From: Gammaproteobacteria bacterium
GTDB taxonomy: Bacteria; Pseudomonadota; Gammaproteobacteria; Pseudomonadales; Azotimanducaceae
Assembly (NCBI GenBank): GCA_007694905.1
Contig: REEU01000157.1
Span: 41,754 to 105,753 of the forward strand
Length of the DNA: 64,000 nt
Direction: 5' to 3'
Positions 34,996-42,466 of the stretch are shown one piece after another. The notes beneath the pieces are model-generated. The model had not been told where the DNA came from, searched no databases, and was given only the letters and a program-made list of their open reading frames with translations. The position numbers and the translations under genes were made by a program. The stretch's first letter is position 1. Each line of letters opens with the position of its first letter.

Positions 34996-37206
34996 TCAGT
35001 TGCTGCGCCTGGCCGAGGCGTCGTCCAACTCGGCAACACTCTGCCGCAGGGTGACGAAGTCGATCAGGATTTTTCCGGTTTCCTGCAGCAAGCCGTCGAC
35101 TTCGTCTGTGTCTCTGGCCGCGATCTGTCCGCTTTCGTCGTCGGCTGCCTCGCCCTCAGCGGGCATGCCATCTTCATCGAGCGAGGATAGCGGTGGCGGG
35201 CCGCCCGGCACTGCGCCCGAGGCTTCTCCCGCGGCGCTCAACTGGCGCAGCTGTTCCATGTCTTCGATGGGTTGCTTGCCGCTGGCAAGCCTGCGTCGAT
35301 TCTCCAGATCCACCCGCCATGCCTCCTCATCCGCCTTCTCCTGGCGTCGCTGCGCCTCGTTCAGGGAGAGGGTGGTGCGGGCGGCCTGCTCGCGATTGCG
35401 CCGGACCAGTTCATTGAGATAGGCAAATTCCGGATCCTGCTCGACCCTTGACTGATGCCGGGTCTCCAGCATGCTGATCATGGGTGCCAGACTTTGCTCC
35501 CGGCGGAAGCGGGTAGGACGGATGACATCCCAAGGCAGGGCGTCTGAAAGGGTGCTCTCGCCGATCTTTTCCTGGTCGAAGAGCTCAGGGAACTCAATGT
35601 CGGGAATAATGCCCTGGTGCTGGGTGCTCTGGCCGGACACACGATAGAACTTGGCCTGAGTGAGTTTGAGCTGCCCGCGATTGAGTGGGATCAGTGTTTG
35701 CACCGTGCCCTTCCCGAAGGTCTGGCCGCCGAGCACGAGGCCGCGCTGATAGTCCTGGATCGCACCGGCGAAGATCTCCGATGCAGAGGCGGAGAGGCGA
35801 TTGACGAGGACTGCGAGGGGGCCGTCCCAGGCCACGTCACCCCCCTCGTCGTTGAACAGGTCGACGCGGCCGCTGGCGCTGCGGACCTGAACCGTCGGCC
35901 CCGCCTTGATGAACAGCCCCGTGAGTGCGCTGGCTTCCTGCAGGGAGCCGCCGCCATTGTTGCGCAGGTCGACGACGATGCCCTCGACACCTTCTGCCTC
36001 GAGCTCCTCGATCAGACGCCGTACGTCCCGGGTGGTGCTTTTGTACTCAGGATCACCTGCCTGCAGCGCCTTGAAGTCGATGTAAAATGTCGGGATCTCG
36101 ATAACGCCGATCTTGTGTTCCCGGCCGTTGCGCTCGACGTTCAGCACGCGGCGCTGAGCGGACTGCTCTTCCAGCTTGACGGCTTCCCGAACCAGGCTGA
36201 TCTGGTGGGGCTGGGCACCGGGTCCGGACCCGGCAGGCACGACGTCGAGTCGCACCTTGCTGCCGGCAGGTCCGCGGATCAGATCGACCACGTCGTCCAG
36301 GCGCCAGCCAATCACGTCCACGATGTCGTCGTCTTCCTGGCCGACGCCCACAATACGATCGGAGGGATTGAGCAGACTGCTCTTGTCTGCCGGACCTGCC
36401 GGGACCAGCCGGACGACGGTGGTGAACTCGTCCTCACTGCGCAGTACCGCCCCGATGCCTTCGAGGGAGAGGCTCATGTTGATGTTGAAATTCTCGGAAG
36501 TGCGGGGTGAGAAATACTGGGTATGAGGGTCGAACGAGGTGGCCACCGCATTCATGTAGAGCTGGAACGCGTCTTCGGAGTTGGTCTGCGCTGAGCGACT
36601 CAGGCGATTGCTGTAGCGCCGTTCCAGCGACTCACGTATGGCGTCGAAGTCGCGATCGTTCAGGCGCATGGACAGAACGTTCGCCTTCAGGCGGCGCGTC
36701 CAGAGATCATCCATGGCGGCTTCGTCGACCAACCAGGGTGATTCGGACCGGTCGGTTTCGATGGAGTCGTCTGTGGAGAAATCCAGATCCTCCAACCCGT
36801 CCGCGATCAGCCCGAGAGTGAACTCGAGCCGGTCGCGCAAGCGTTGCTGGTAGCGATTGAAGATCTTGAATGCCGGTTCAAGGTCACCCTTGCGCAAGGC
36901 ATCGTCGAGTACGTAACGGTAGCCCTCGAAAGATTCGATGTCGCTGGCGAGGAAATAGGAGCGCTGAGGGTCCAGCATCTCCAGGTAGCGGTCCAGAATC
37001 TGGCTGGACAGGTCGTCATCGAGGCGCTGACGGACGTAGTGATGGCGGGTGAGCTGCTCGATGACGTTAATGCTGGTGCGGGCGTGGGTGTCCTCAGGTT
37101 TCAGGGTCTCGAAGTTCGCGTTGTCCCCGTTCTTCAGCGCCAGGGCCGGCAGAGCCAGGACCAGGCAGAACGACAGGAACGAGTTGCGTAGTGCGGATGC
37201 CATCAT
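34996..37206 (-). CDS. prc: Carboxy-terminal (tail-specific) protease Prc
   Basis: A 736-residue periplasmic protease with a signal peptide (SFLSFCLVLALPALALK). It has the long helical N-terminal domain of Prc (SYFLASDIESFEGYRYVLDD), a PDZ domain around residues 230-330 (MSLSLEGIGAVLRSEDEF), and the S41 catalytic core with the Ser in RLSASASEIFAG and the Lys in GQTFGKGTVQTL. DUF3340-type C-terminal sequence follows. Prc trims C-termini and controls murein hydrolase turnover. Two consecutive ATG codons (37206, 37203) are possible starts. Residues 680-736 are an acidic, low-complexity tail. It is divergent from the FkpA-like isomerase gene. Confidence 0.95.
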   Translation of the reverse strand: MMASALRNSFLSFCLVLALPALALKNGDNANFETLKPEDTHARTSINVIEQLTRHHYVRQRLDDDLSSQILDRYLEMLDPQRSYFLASDIESFEGYRYVLDDALRKGDLEPAFKIFNRYQQRLRDRLEFTLGLIADGLEDLDFSTDDSIETDRSESPWLVDEAAMDDLWTRRLKANVLSMRLNDRDFDAIRESLERRYSNRLSRSAQTNSEDAFQLYMNAVATSFDPHTQYFSPRTSENFNINMSLSLEGIGAVLRSEDEFTTVVRLVPAGPADKSSLLNPSDRIVGVGQEDDDIVDVIGWRLDDVVDLIRGPAGSKVRLDVVPAGSGPGAQPHQISLVREAVKLEEQSAQRRVLNVERNGREHKIGVIEIPTFYIDFKALQAGDPEYKSTTRDVRRLIEELEAEGVEGIVVDLRNNGGGSLQEASALTGLFIKAGPTVQVRSASGRVDLFNDEGGDVAWDGPLAVLVNRLSASASEIFAGAIQDYQRGLVLGGQTFGKGTVQTLIPLNRGQLKLTQAKFYRVSGQSTQHQGIIPDIEFPELFDQEKIGESTLSDALPWDVIRPTRFRREQSLAPMISMLETRHQSRVEQDPEFAYLNELVRRNREQAARTTLSLNEAQRRQEKADEEAWRVDLENRRRLASGKQPIEDMEQLRQLSAAGEASGAVPGGPPPLSSLDEDGMPAEGEAADDESGQIAARDTDEVDGLLQETGKILIDFVTLRQSVAELDDASARRSN

Positions 37207-37362
37207 CCAGACCTCTCGTTTGTGACTTGGACGTGGCGCGCACGAAGCCGTACGCGCAGACGTTCTCGACCAGTTGGACCCGCTGGCCGTCGCTTCAGTT
37301 CCGAAGATCCCAGCAACGTCATTTCCCGGGGCCCATCGCCAAACCCGTGCCCGCCGGCTGGG

Positions 37363-37390
37363 TGGAACGGAGGCCGGCTCCGGTTATAGT
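37363..37390 (+). promoter_or_regulatory. Candidate promoter for the fkpA-like operon
   Basis: TGGAAC (37363-37368) and TATAGT (37385-37390) are spaced by 16 bases, about 97 bases before the ATG at 37487. The -10 is a good sigma-70 match; the -35 is weak and also partly resembles the GGAAC core of sigma-E promoters, although no sigma-E -10 is visible. Confidence 0.35.
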
Positions 37391-37486
37391 AGGCAGCCCT
37401 GCGCCAAGCACGCAACATGGCACGGCCTGTCCGACTCGTCGGTGTTGGAGCGGACTGACGCCTTTCACTAACCTTTTGGAGACCTC

Positions 37487-38206
37487 ATGTCGAATTCAGC
37501 GACCGCCCTTGCGCTTCTCTCCGCCCTAGTATGGCTCACTCTCGCAGGATGCGCCGAACCCCCGGTCGAGGGAGACGAGCAGGCAGCCGAGGTGCCGGAG
37601 TCCGCGGCCGGCCGCATGAGCTATGGCGCCGGCTTCGCCCTGGCCAGCTCGGTGCGCGAGCAATTGGGCGAGGACTTCGATGCCGTCGGATTCCGGGCGG
37701 GCATTCTCGATGCCCTGGCTGATCGCGAGCTGCAGGTGACCGATGCGCAGCTGGAGCAGGCGCGAGACGAGATCGTTGCGCGCCGCGATGCCAGTCAGGG
37801 TGCGCAGGCCGCAGATAATCTCGAAGCGGCGCGTACTTTTCTGGCCGAAAATGCGAATCGGGAAGGCGTCATCGTCACCGATTCCGGGCTTCAGTACGAA
37901 GTGCTTCAGAGTGGCGACGGCGCCTCACCGGGCCCCGAGAGTCAGGTGGTTACCCACTATACGGGACGGCTCGCCGATGGCAGCGTGTTCGACAGCTCCG
38001 AGGCCAGGGGTGAACCGGCACAATTCGGTGTCGACCAGGTGATCCAGGGCTGGCAGGAGGCGCTGCAGCTCATGCAGGAAGGGGACCGGCTGCGGATCTG
38101 GCTGCCGCCCGAACTGGCGTACGGTTCTCGCGGGGCGGGTGCCGACATCCCCCCCAACGCCGCGCTGGTGTTCGAAGTGGAGCTCATCGAGGTGGTGGAT
38201 CCTTGA
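37487..38206 (+). CDS. FkpA/Mip-like FKBP-type peptidyl-prolyl isomerase, lipoprotein
   Basis: A 239-residue lipoprotein: signal peptide with lipobox LAGC (Cys22), then an acidic linker, a helical dimerisation domain (ESAAGRMSYGAGFALASSVREQL, read at 37595-37665) as in FkpA/Mip, and a C-terminal FKBP domain from about residue 125. FKBP landmarks are VVTHYTGRLADGSVFDSS, VIQGWQEALQLM, PPELAYGSRG and IPPNAALVFEVELI. Ala and Glu at +2 and +3 do not signal inner-membrane retention, so outer-membrane attachment is likely. It probably folds envelope proteins. TTTTGGAGACC precedes the ATG. Its stop overlaps the next gene's TTG start. Confidence 0.93.
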   Translation: MSNSATALALLSALVWLTLAGCAEPPVEGDEQAAEVPESAAGRMSYGAGFALASSVREQLGEDFDAVGFRAGILDALADRELQVTDAQLEQARDEIVARRDASQGAQAADNLEAARTFLAENANREGVIVTDSGLQYEVLQSGDGASPGPESQVVTHYTGRLADGSVFDSSEARGEPAQFGVDQVIQGWQEALQLMQEGDRLRIWLPPELAYGSRGAGADIPPNAALVFEVELIEVVDP

Positions 38207-38445
38207 CCGATGCGCGCGACAACCCGCAGGCCATCCGACTGCGCGTGTTGCGGCGGCGCATCGTGCTCGGAACCCTGGCCGTGTTGGCGCTGTTCTTTGC
38301 GTTCTGGCGCGCCTGGGAGCTCGAGTCGCGCCTGTTCTTGGAGTTTCTGGTGGGCAGCGTCCTACTGGTCGTGGTGATGGCGGTCGTGGGCGCGGCGGTG
38401 GCGCTGTGCATCGGCTGGATCAGGAAGCGACGGGATCATGGGTGA
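38203..38445 (+). CDS. Small two-helix membrane protein
   Basis: An 80-residue protein beginning at TTG 38203, overlapping the isomerase stop (TTGA), and ending 8 bases inside the YheT-like gene. A basic N-terminus (RLRVLRRR) precedes two hydrophobic helices, IVLGTLAVLALFFAFW and FLVGSVLLVVVMAVVGAAVAL, and a short basic C-terminus (RKRRDHG). This predicts an N-in, C-in inner-membrane hairpin. I recognise no family. Overlaps on both sides argue that it is genuine and translationally coupled. Confidence 0.65.
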   Translation: MTDARDNPQAIRLRVLRRRIVLGTLAVLALFFAFWRAWELESRLFLEFLVGSVLLVVVMAVVGAAVALCIGWIRKRRDHG

Positions 38446-39478
38446 CGGTGTGATGCTGGCGGCGGTCGATGCCGTGCCGAACCCGATCCGTGGCGTGGAG
38501 TTGGACTTTCTGCCCGCTGCCGGGCTGCGCTCGCCGCATGTGCAGTCCGTCCTCGGCAGCTCCGCGGCGCGGCGCGCCCGGGTGGAGCGTGCTGCACGCG
38601 CGCTGCGAGCGGCGAGCCAATCGGAAATCTTGGAATGTCCCGACGGCACCCGGCTGCAGGCGATCGTGAGTCGCCATGACGCGGCAGCGCAGCGGCCACT
38701 GATCGTGGCCCTGCACGGGTGGCACGGCTGCGCCGATTCGCTGTACCTGTTGTCCACCTGTTCCAGGCTGTACGCGGAGGGCTTCGATATCGCCCGTCTG
38801 CACCTGCGTGACCATGGTGACACTCATGATCTGAACCTGGACATGTTCCACTCCTGCCGGCTCCAAGAGACCGTGGATGCGGTGGCGATTCTGCGGCAGC
38901 GCTTGCCAGGGCGGCCGCTGGGGCTGCTCGGATTCTCTCTCGGAGGCAATTTCGTCCTGCGCGTGGCTCGGGCAGCCCCTGCTGCCGGCATCACGATCGA
39001 TCGGGCGGTTGCCATATGTCCAGTGCTGGAACCGAAGGCGACCATGCTTGCCCTGGATCAGGGCTGGTTCGGCTATCGCATCTACTTCATGCGCCGCTGG
39101 CGGGCATCGCTTGCCGCCAAGCAGAGGTGCTTTCCCGATCACTACGATTTTGCTGCGACCCGCGGCATGGGGACCATCGAGGCCATGACGGACTGGTTCG
39201 TCGATCGTCACACCGGCTTTGAACACATCGAGGACTATCTCGATGGCTACCGGATCACCGGCGACTATCTCGAGGAACTGGAAGTGCCGAGTGCGCTGAT
39301 CACCTCACTCGATGACCCGGTGATTCCGGCGGCCGGCCTCGAGCACCTGGCCCGCCCCAAAGCGCTGGAAGTGGCCGTCACCCGCTACGGTGGGCATTGC
39401 GGCTTCGTATCTGATTATCGTCTCAACGGCTGGCTGGACGAGGAGGTCAGCCGCCGTTTTCTGCCACTGACGCGTTGA
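38438..39478 (+). CDS. YheT family alpha/beta hydrolase
   Basis: A 346-residue alpha/beta-hydrolase of the YheT/ABHD-type family. The strand-nucleophile elbow is GFSLGGNFVL, the oxyanion region is LHGWHGCADS, the acid is probably the Asp of TSLDDPVIP, and the catalytic His lies in YGGHCGFVSDY. The N-terminus has the YheT-typical PAAGLRSPHVQSVLGS. The family contains esterases and acyltransferases, with no agreed substrate in bacteria. It overlaps the preceding small membrane-protein gene by 8 bases and converges with DUF1244. Confidence 0.9.
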   Translation: MGDGVMLAAVDAVPNPIRGVELDFLPAAGLRSPHVQSVLGSSAARRARVERAARALRAASQSEILECPDGTRLQAIVSRHDAAAQRPLIVALHGWHGCADSLYLLSTCSRLYAEGFDIARLHLRDHGDTHDLNLDMFHSCRLQETVDAVAILRQRLPGRPLGLLGFSLGGNFVLRVARAAPAAGITIDRAVAICPVLEPKATMLALDQGWFGYRIYFMRRWRASLAAKQRCFPDHYDFAATRGMGTIEAMTDWFVDRHTGFEHIEDYLDGYRITGDYLEELEVPSALITSLDDPVIPAAGLEHLARPKALEVAVTRYGGHCGFVSDYRLNGWLDEEVSRRFLPLTR

Positions 39479-39486
39479 CGCTGGCC

Positions 39487-39732
39487 TCAGCGCTGGTGGT
39501 GCTGCTTCCACTCCGCGTACGGCATGCCGTAGACGATCTCTCTGGCCTCTGCGTCCGCGAGCGTAACGCCTGCGTCCTCTGCGGCGGCGCGATACCAATT
39601 CGAGAGGCAGTTACGGCAGAAGCCCGCCAGGTTCATCAGGTCGATGTTCTGTACGTCCTTGCGGCTGTCGAGATGCTCGAGGAGGCGACGAAAGGTGGCG
39701 GCCTCGATCTCGGTGCGCGTGGTGTGATCCAT
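39487..39732 (-). CDS. DUF1244 family protein
   Basis: An 81-residue protein containing the highly conserved DUF1244 block DVQNIDLMNLAGFCRNCLSN followed by WYRAAAEDAG and EAREIVYGMPYAEWKQ. The two cysteines (FCRNC) could bind metal, but the function is unknown. It starts at ATG 39732 with GGAG upstream and lies 29 bases after the enoyl-CoA hydratase on the same strand, so it is probably the last gene of the rdgC-yaaA-echA group or a part of it. Confidence 0.92.
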   Translation of the reverse strand: MDHTTRTEIEAATFRRLLEHLDSRKDVQNIDLMNLAGFCRNCLSNWYRAAAEDAGVTLADAEAREIVYGMPYAEWKQHHQR

Positions 39733-39761
39733 CTGGGTACTCCTTTGGTACGTCGTGCCCG

Positions 39762-40547
39762 TCAGGCGTTTTGCCAGCTGGGTTTGCGGCCTTCGAGGAA
39801 GGCGTCGATGCCTTCCGCCGCATCGAGGGCAAGCATGTTGTCGACCATGACCTGGGCACAGTGTCGATAGGCTTCGGGGAGAGGCTGTTCGAGCTGTGCC
39901 TGAAAAGCGGCCTTGCCCAGACGCAGGACCAAAGGCGAATGTCCGCTGATGCGTTCAGCCATGGCGATCGCCGCTTCGAGGTGGCTGCCGTCCGCAACAA
40001 CGCGATTGACCAAACCGATGCGGGATGCATGCTCGGCATCGATCATCTCACCGAGCAGCAGCATCTCCAGGGCATGTTTGCGCGGTACCGCGCGGCTCAG
40101 GGCCACCATGGGCGTGGAGCAGAACAGACCGATGTTGACGCCTGGCGTCGCAAAACGCGCGCTGGCGGCCGCGACAGCCAGGTCGCAGCTGGCGACGAGC
40201 TGGCAGCCCGCAGCCGTGGCCACACCGTGGACTGCTGCAATCACCGGTTTTGTGCTGACAGCTATACGTTCCATGACCACGCCGCAGCGATCGAACAGCT
40301 GTGCAAGCTCCTCGGCGCTGCCGTGAGCGCGCATTTCCTTGAGGTCGTGACCGGCGCAGAAGCCGCGACCTGAACCCTGCAACACCAGCACCCCGACCGC
40401 GTCGTCAGCGAGCGCCTCGTCGAGCGCCGCATCAAGGGCGTCGATCATGTGCAGGGACAGGGCGTTATAGGCGTTGGGCCGATCGAGGGTCAGAATCCGA
40501 ACCCGGCCGCGATCTTCAGATGTAACCTTGCCGTCGCTCATGGTCAT
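39762..40547 (-). CDS. Enoyl-CoA hydratase-like protein (ECHDC3 type)
   Basis: A 261-residue crotonase-fold protein. The oxyanion segment is GSGRGFCAGHDLKEM and the second is VATAAGCQLVASCDLAVA. Around the usual catalytic glutamates it has GVNIGLFCSTPMVALSRAV, without Glu, as in the ECHDC3 branch, so classical hydratase activity is doubtful. Its start overlaps the yaaA stop (ATGA, 40544-40547). It is not closely similar to the first crotonase gene at 834. Specific substrate unknown. Confidence 0.88.
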   Translation of the reverse strand: MTMSDGKVTSEDRGRVRILTLDRPNAYNALSLHMIDALDAALDEALADDAVGVLVLQGSGRGFCAGHDLKEMRAHGSAEELAQLFDRCGVVMERIAVSTKPVIAAVHGVATAAGCQLVASCDLAVAAASARFATPGVNIGLFCSTPMVALSRAVPRKHALEMLLLGEMIDAEHASRIGLVNRVVADGSHLEAAIAMAERISGHSPLVLRLGKAAFQAQLEQPLPEAYRHCAQVMVDNMLALDAAEGIDAFLEGRKPSWQNA

Positions 40548-41320
40548 TCCTCCAGGCGGCGAACGAACACCGGAGCCTCTGGCGTCGAATCCGTCTCCAG
40601 GAACCGGTAGCCGGCTGCTGCGAAGTCGGTGAGACCGTCGGTCGTGGTGATCCGTTCGCGGATGATCCAGCTTGCCATCATGCCGCGTGCTTTCTTGGCA
40701 TGAAAGCTGACGAAGCGATAGCTGCCACGGCTCCAGTCCTTGAACGTGGGCGTGATCACCTGTGCGCCCAGCGCGGTGGGGTCCACGGCGCGCCAGTACT
40801 CGTTGGATGCGAGATTGACCAGCATGGGCGAGCGTCGGCCCTCCAGTTCGTCCGCCAGCGCCCGGGTCAGACGATCTCCCCAGAATGCATACAGGTCACG
40901 GCCGCGTTCCGTCGCCAGTCGCGTGCCCATTTCCAGGCGATAGGGTTGAATCAGGTCCAGCGGCCGCAGCACGCCGTAGAGCCCAGAGAGAATACGCAGG
41001 TGGCGTTGGGCGAAGGTGTGATCGGCACGTTGCCACTGATCCGCCTCCAGGCCCGCGTAGACGTCGCCGCGGAAGGCCAATATGGCCTGCTTGGCGTTGT
41101 CGGACGTGAATGGTTCCGACCACTCGCCGAAACGGCGGTAGTTGAGATCCGCCAGGGTGCTGGAGATCTTCATCATGCCTGCCAGATCCGCAGGTGACTG
41201 GGCGCGCAGAAGCTCCACGAGTTGTCGCGAGTGTTCGAGGAAGCGCGGTTGGGTGTGGGTCCTGACGCGCGCCTGCGTGTCGAAGTCCAGGGTCTTCGCG
41301 GGTGAGATCACGATGAGCAT
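40544..41320 (-). CDS. yaaA: Peroxide stress protein YaaA
   Basis: A 258-residue DUF328 protein, the length I recall for E. coli YaaA. Conserved segments are the N-terminal MLIVISPAKTLDF, ISSTLADLNYRRF, FRGDVYAGLEA, ILSGLYGVLRPLDLI and FVSFHAKKARGMMASWI. YaaA limits intracellular free iron during hydrogen peroxide stress and is reported to bind DNA through a helix-hairpin-helix-like element. In E. coli it is OxyR-controlled; no OxyR site was identified here. It overlaps the downstream crotonase gene by four bases. Confidence 0.95.
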   Translation of the reverse strand: MLIVISPAKTLDFDTQARVRTHTQPRFLEHSRQLVELLRAQSPADLAGMMKISSTLADLNYRRFGEWSEPFTSDNAKQAILAFRGDVYAGLEADQWQRADHTFAQRHLRILSGLYGVLRPLDLIQPYRLEMGTRLATERGRDLYAFWGDRLTRALADELEGRRSPMLVNLASNEYWRAVDPTALGAQVITPTFKDWSRGSYRFVSFHAKKARGMMASWIIRERITTTDGLTDFAAAGYRFLETDSTPEAPVFVRRLEE

Positions 41321-41362
41321 GACAGCGTCCAGTTCGAGTAACAGGTTCGGGTGTGCTCGAGG

Positions 41363-42274
41363 TCAGTCCTCGGCGAGCCCGCCGAGGGCGGGGAACAGCG
41401 CAGCGAAGAACTGCTGCAGGGTGAGCCCCAGCAAGGCGAGGTCAGCATCGAGGCGCGCTTCGGGAGACTCGCCTTCGCCCTCGGCGGCTTCGTCGCTTGG
41501 GAGACGCAGCCGCCGCAGCGCTCCGTCCTCGCTGAGCACGCAGCGCAGAGCATCTTCGCCGCCGGAGTCCCAAAGGAGTTCTACCGCAGTCACCCTTAGG
41601 CCGCGTTCAAGTGCCGCGAGCACGTCGTCCTCGTCCAGAGGCTGGGCACGGAAGCGCACCTTGTTCGCCGTGTCCTGGGGATGTTCGAGGTCGCACCAGC
41701 CGCCAAGTTGAAAGCCCTCAGGCAGCTCCCGGGTCTGAACCCAGTGGGTCAGGGTTCCGTCCAACGGGCGCGCGAAGGCGAGCGGGCGTACGCCGAGGTT
41801 GCCAAGACTGCCTCGGAGGTGGCTGAGCAGCATCTCGCCGCGTGCGGCGGTGGCGGTGTCGATGATGATCAGGCTGTTGGCTGGGTCGATCAACAGCCAG
41901 TGACGGACAGAACGCAACAGGGCCTTCGGGAGCAGTTCCGCCCGAATACCTTCTGCCAGTTCCCGTCGTTCCGCGGCCCGCAGCCGGCGTCCTTCTCGCT
42001 GTTCGGCGGTCGCCAGCCGCTCCGGAAGAACTTCGTTGACGGCGCTGCTGGGCAGAATACGTTCCTGGATGCGCGCCCGCAGCAGGAGACGGCCGGCCAC
42101 CGCATGCACCAGCGCATCGGGGTCCTCGCCAACCGGCGGCTCCCAGCCCATGGTTTCTGCCTGACCGGGTGCGCAGGGCGCAAAGGCGGCCGACCCCAGT
42201 CGCTCGCTGAGGCTCTCGGCGTCCAGGTCCCACGGTGACGCCAGGCGCCAGGCGCGGAGATTGCGGAACCACAT
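41363..42274 (-). CDS. rdgC: Recombination-associated protein RdgC
   Basis: A 303-residue protein, the length I recall for E. coli RdgC. ATG 42274 gives the standard N-terminus MWFRNLRAWRL; a longer frame exists without support. Family segments are LLPKALLRSVRHWLLIDP, IIIDTATAARGEMLLSHLR and FQLGGWCDLE. RdgC forms a dimeric ring around duplex DNA and restrains RecA. It is transcribed with yaaA downstream and is divergent from the CHASE2 kinase gene. Confidence 0.95.
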   Translation of the reverse strand: MWFRNLRAWRLASPWDLDAESLSERLGSAAFAPCAPGQAETMGWEPPVGEDPDALVHAVAGRLLLRARIQERILPSSAVNEVLPERLATAEQREGRRLRAAERRELAEGIRAELLPKALLRSVRHWLLIDPANSLIIIDTATAARGEMLLSHLRGSLGNLGVRPLAFARPLDGTLTHWVQTRELPEGFQLGGWCDLEHPQDTANKVRFRAQPLDEDDVLAALERGLRVTAVELLWDSGGEDALRCVLSEDGALRRLRLPSDEAAEGEGESPEARLDADLALLGLTLQQFFAALFPALGGLAED

Positions 42275-42466
42275 GGGCAAGGCCTCGCTGGGGACTCGAC
42301 GGGGCGCAGGATTATGCAGCACTACCGTCGGGGGTCAATATTCGGCCGTTCGTGGAATGCGCAAATGGACACCCGGGTATGGATTCCCGCACTATTCGCC
42401 GGTCGAAAGGGGTGCGCAGCCTGCCCGGTGGGGGGCGGGTGCTGCAAGGAGCGGGGTCGGCTGCCC

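Noticed and set aside
42314..42466. Cys-rich N-terminal extension of the CHASE2 kinase (51 codons)
   Set aside because: No ribosome site, and the paralogous cyclase starts at the position equivalent to ATG 42467.
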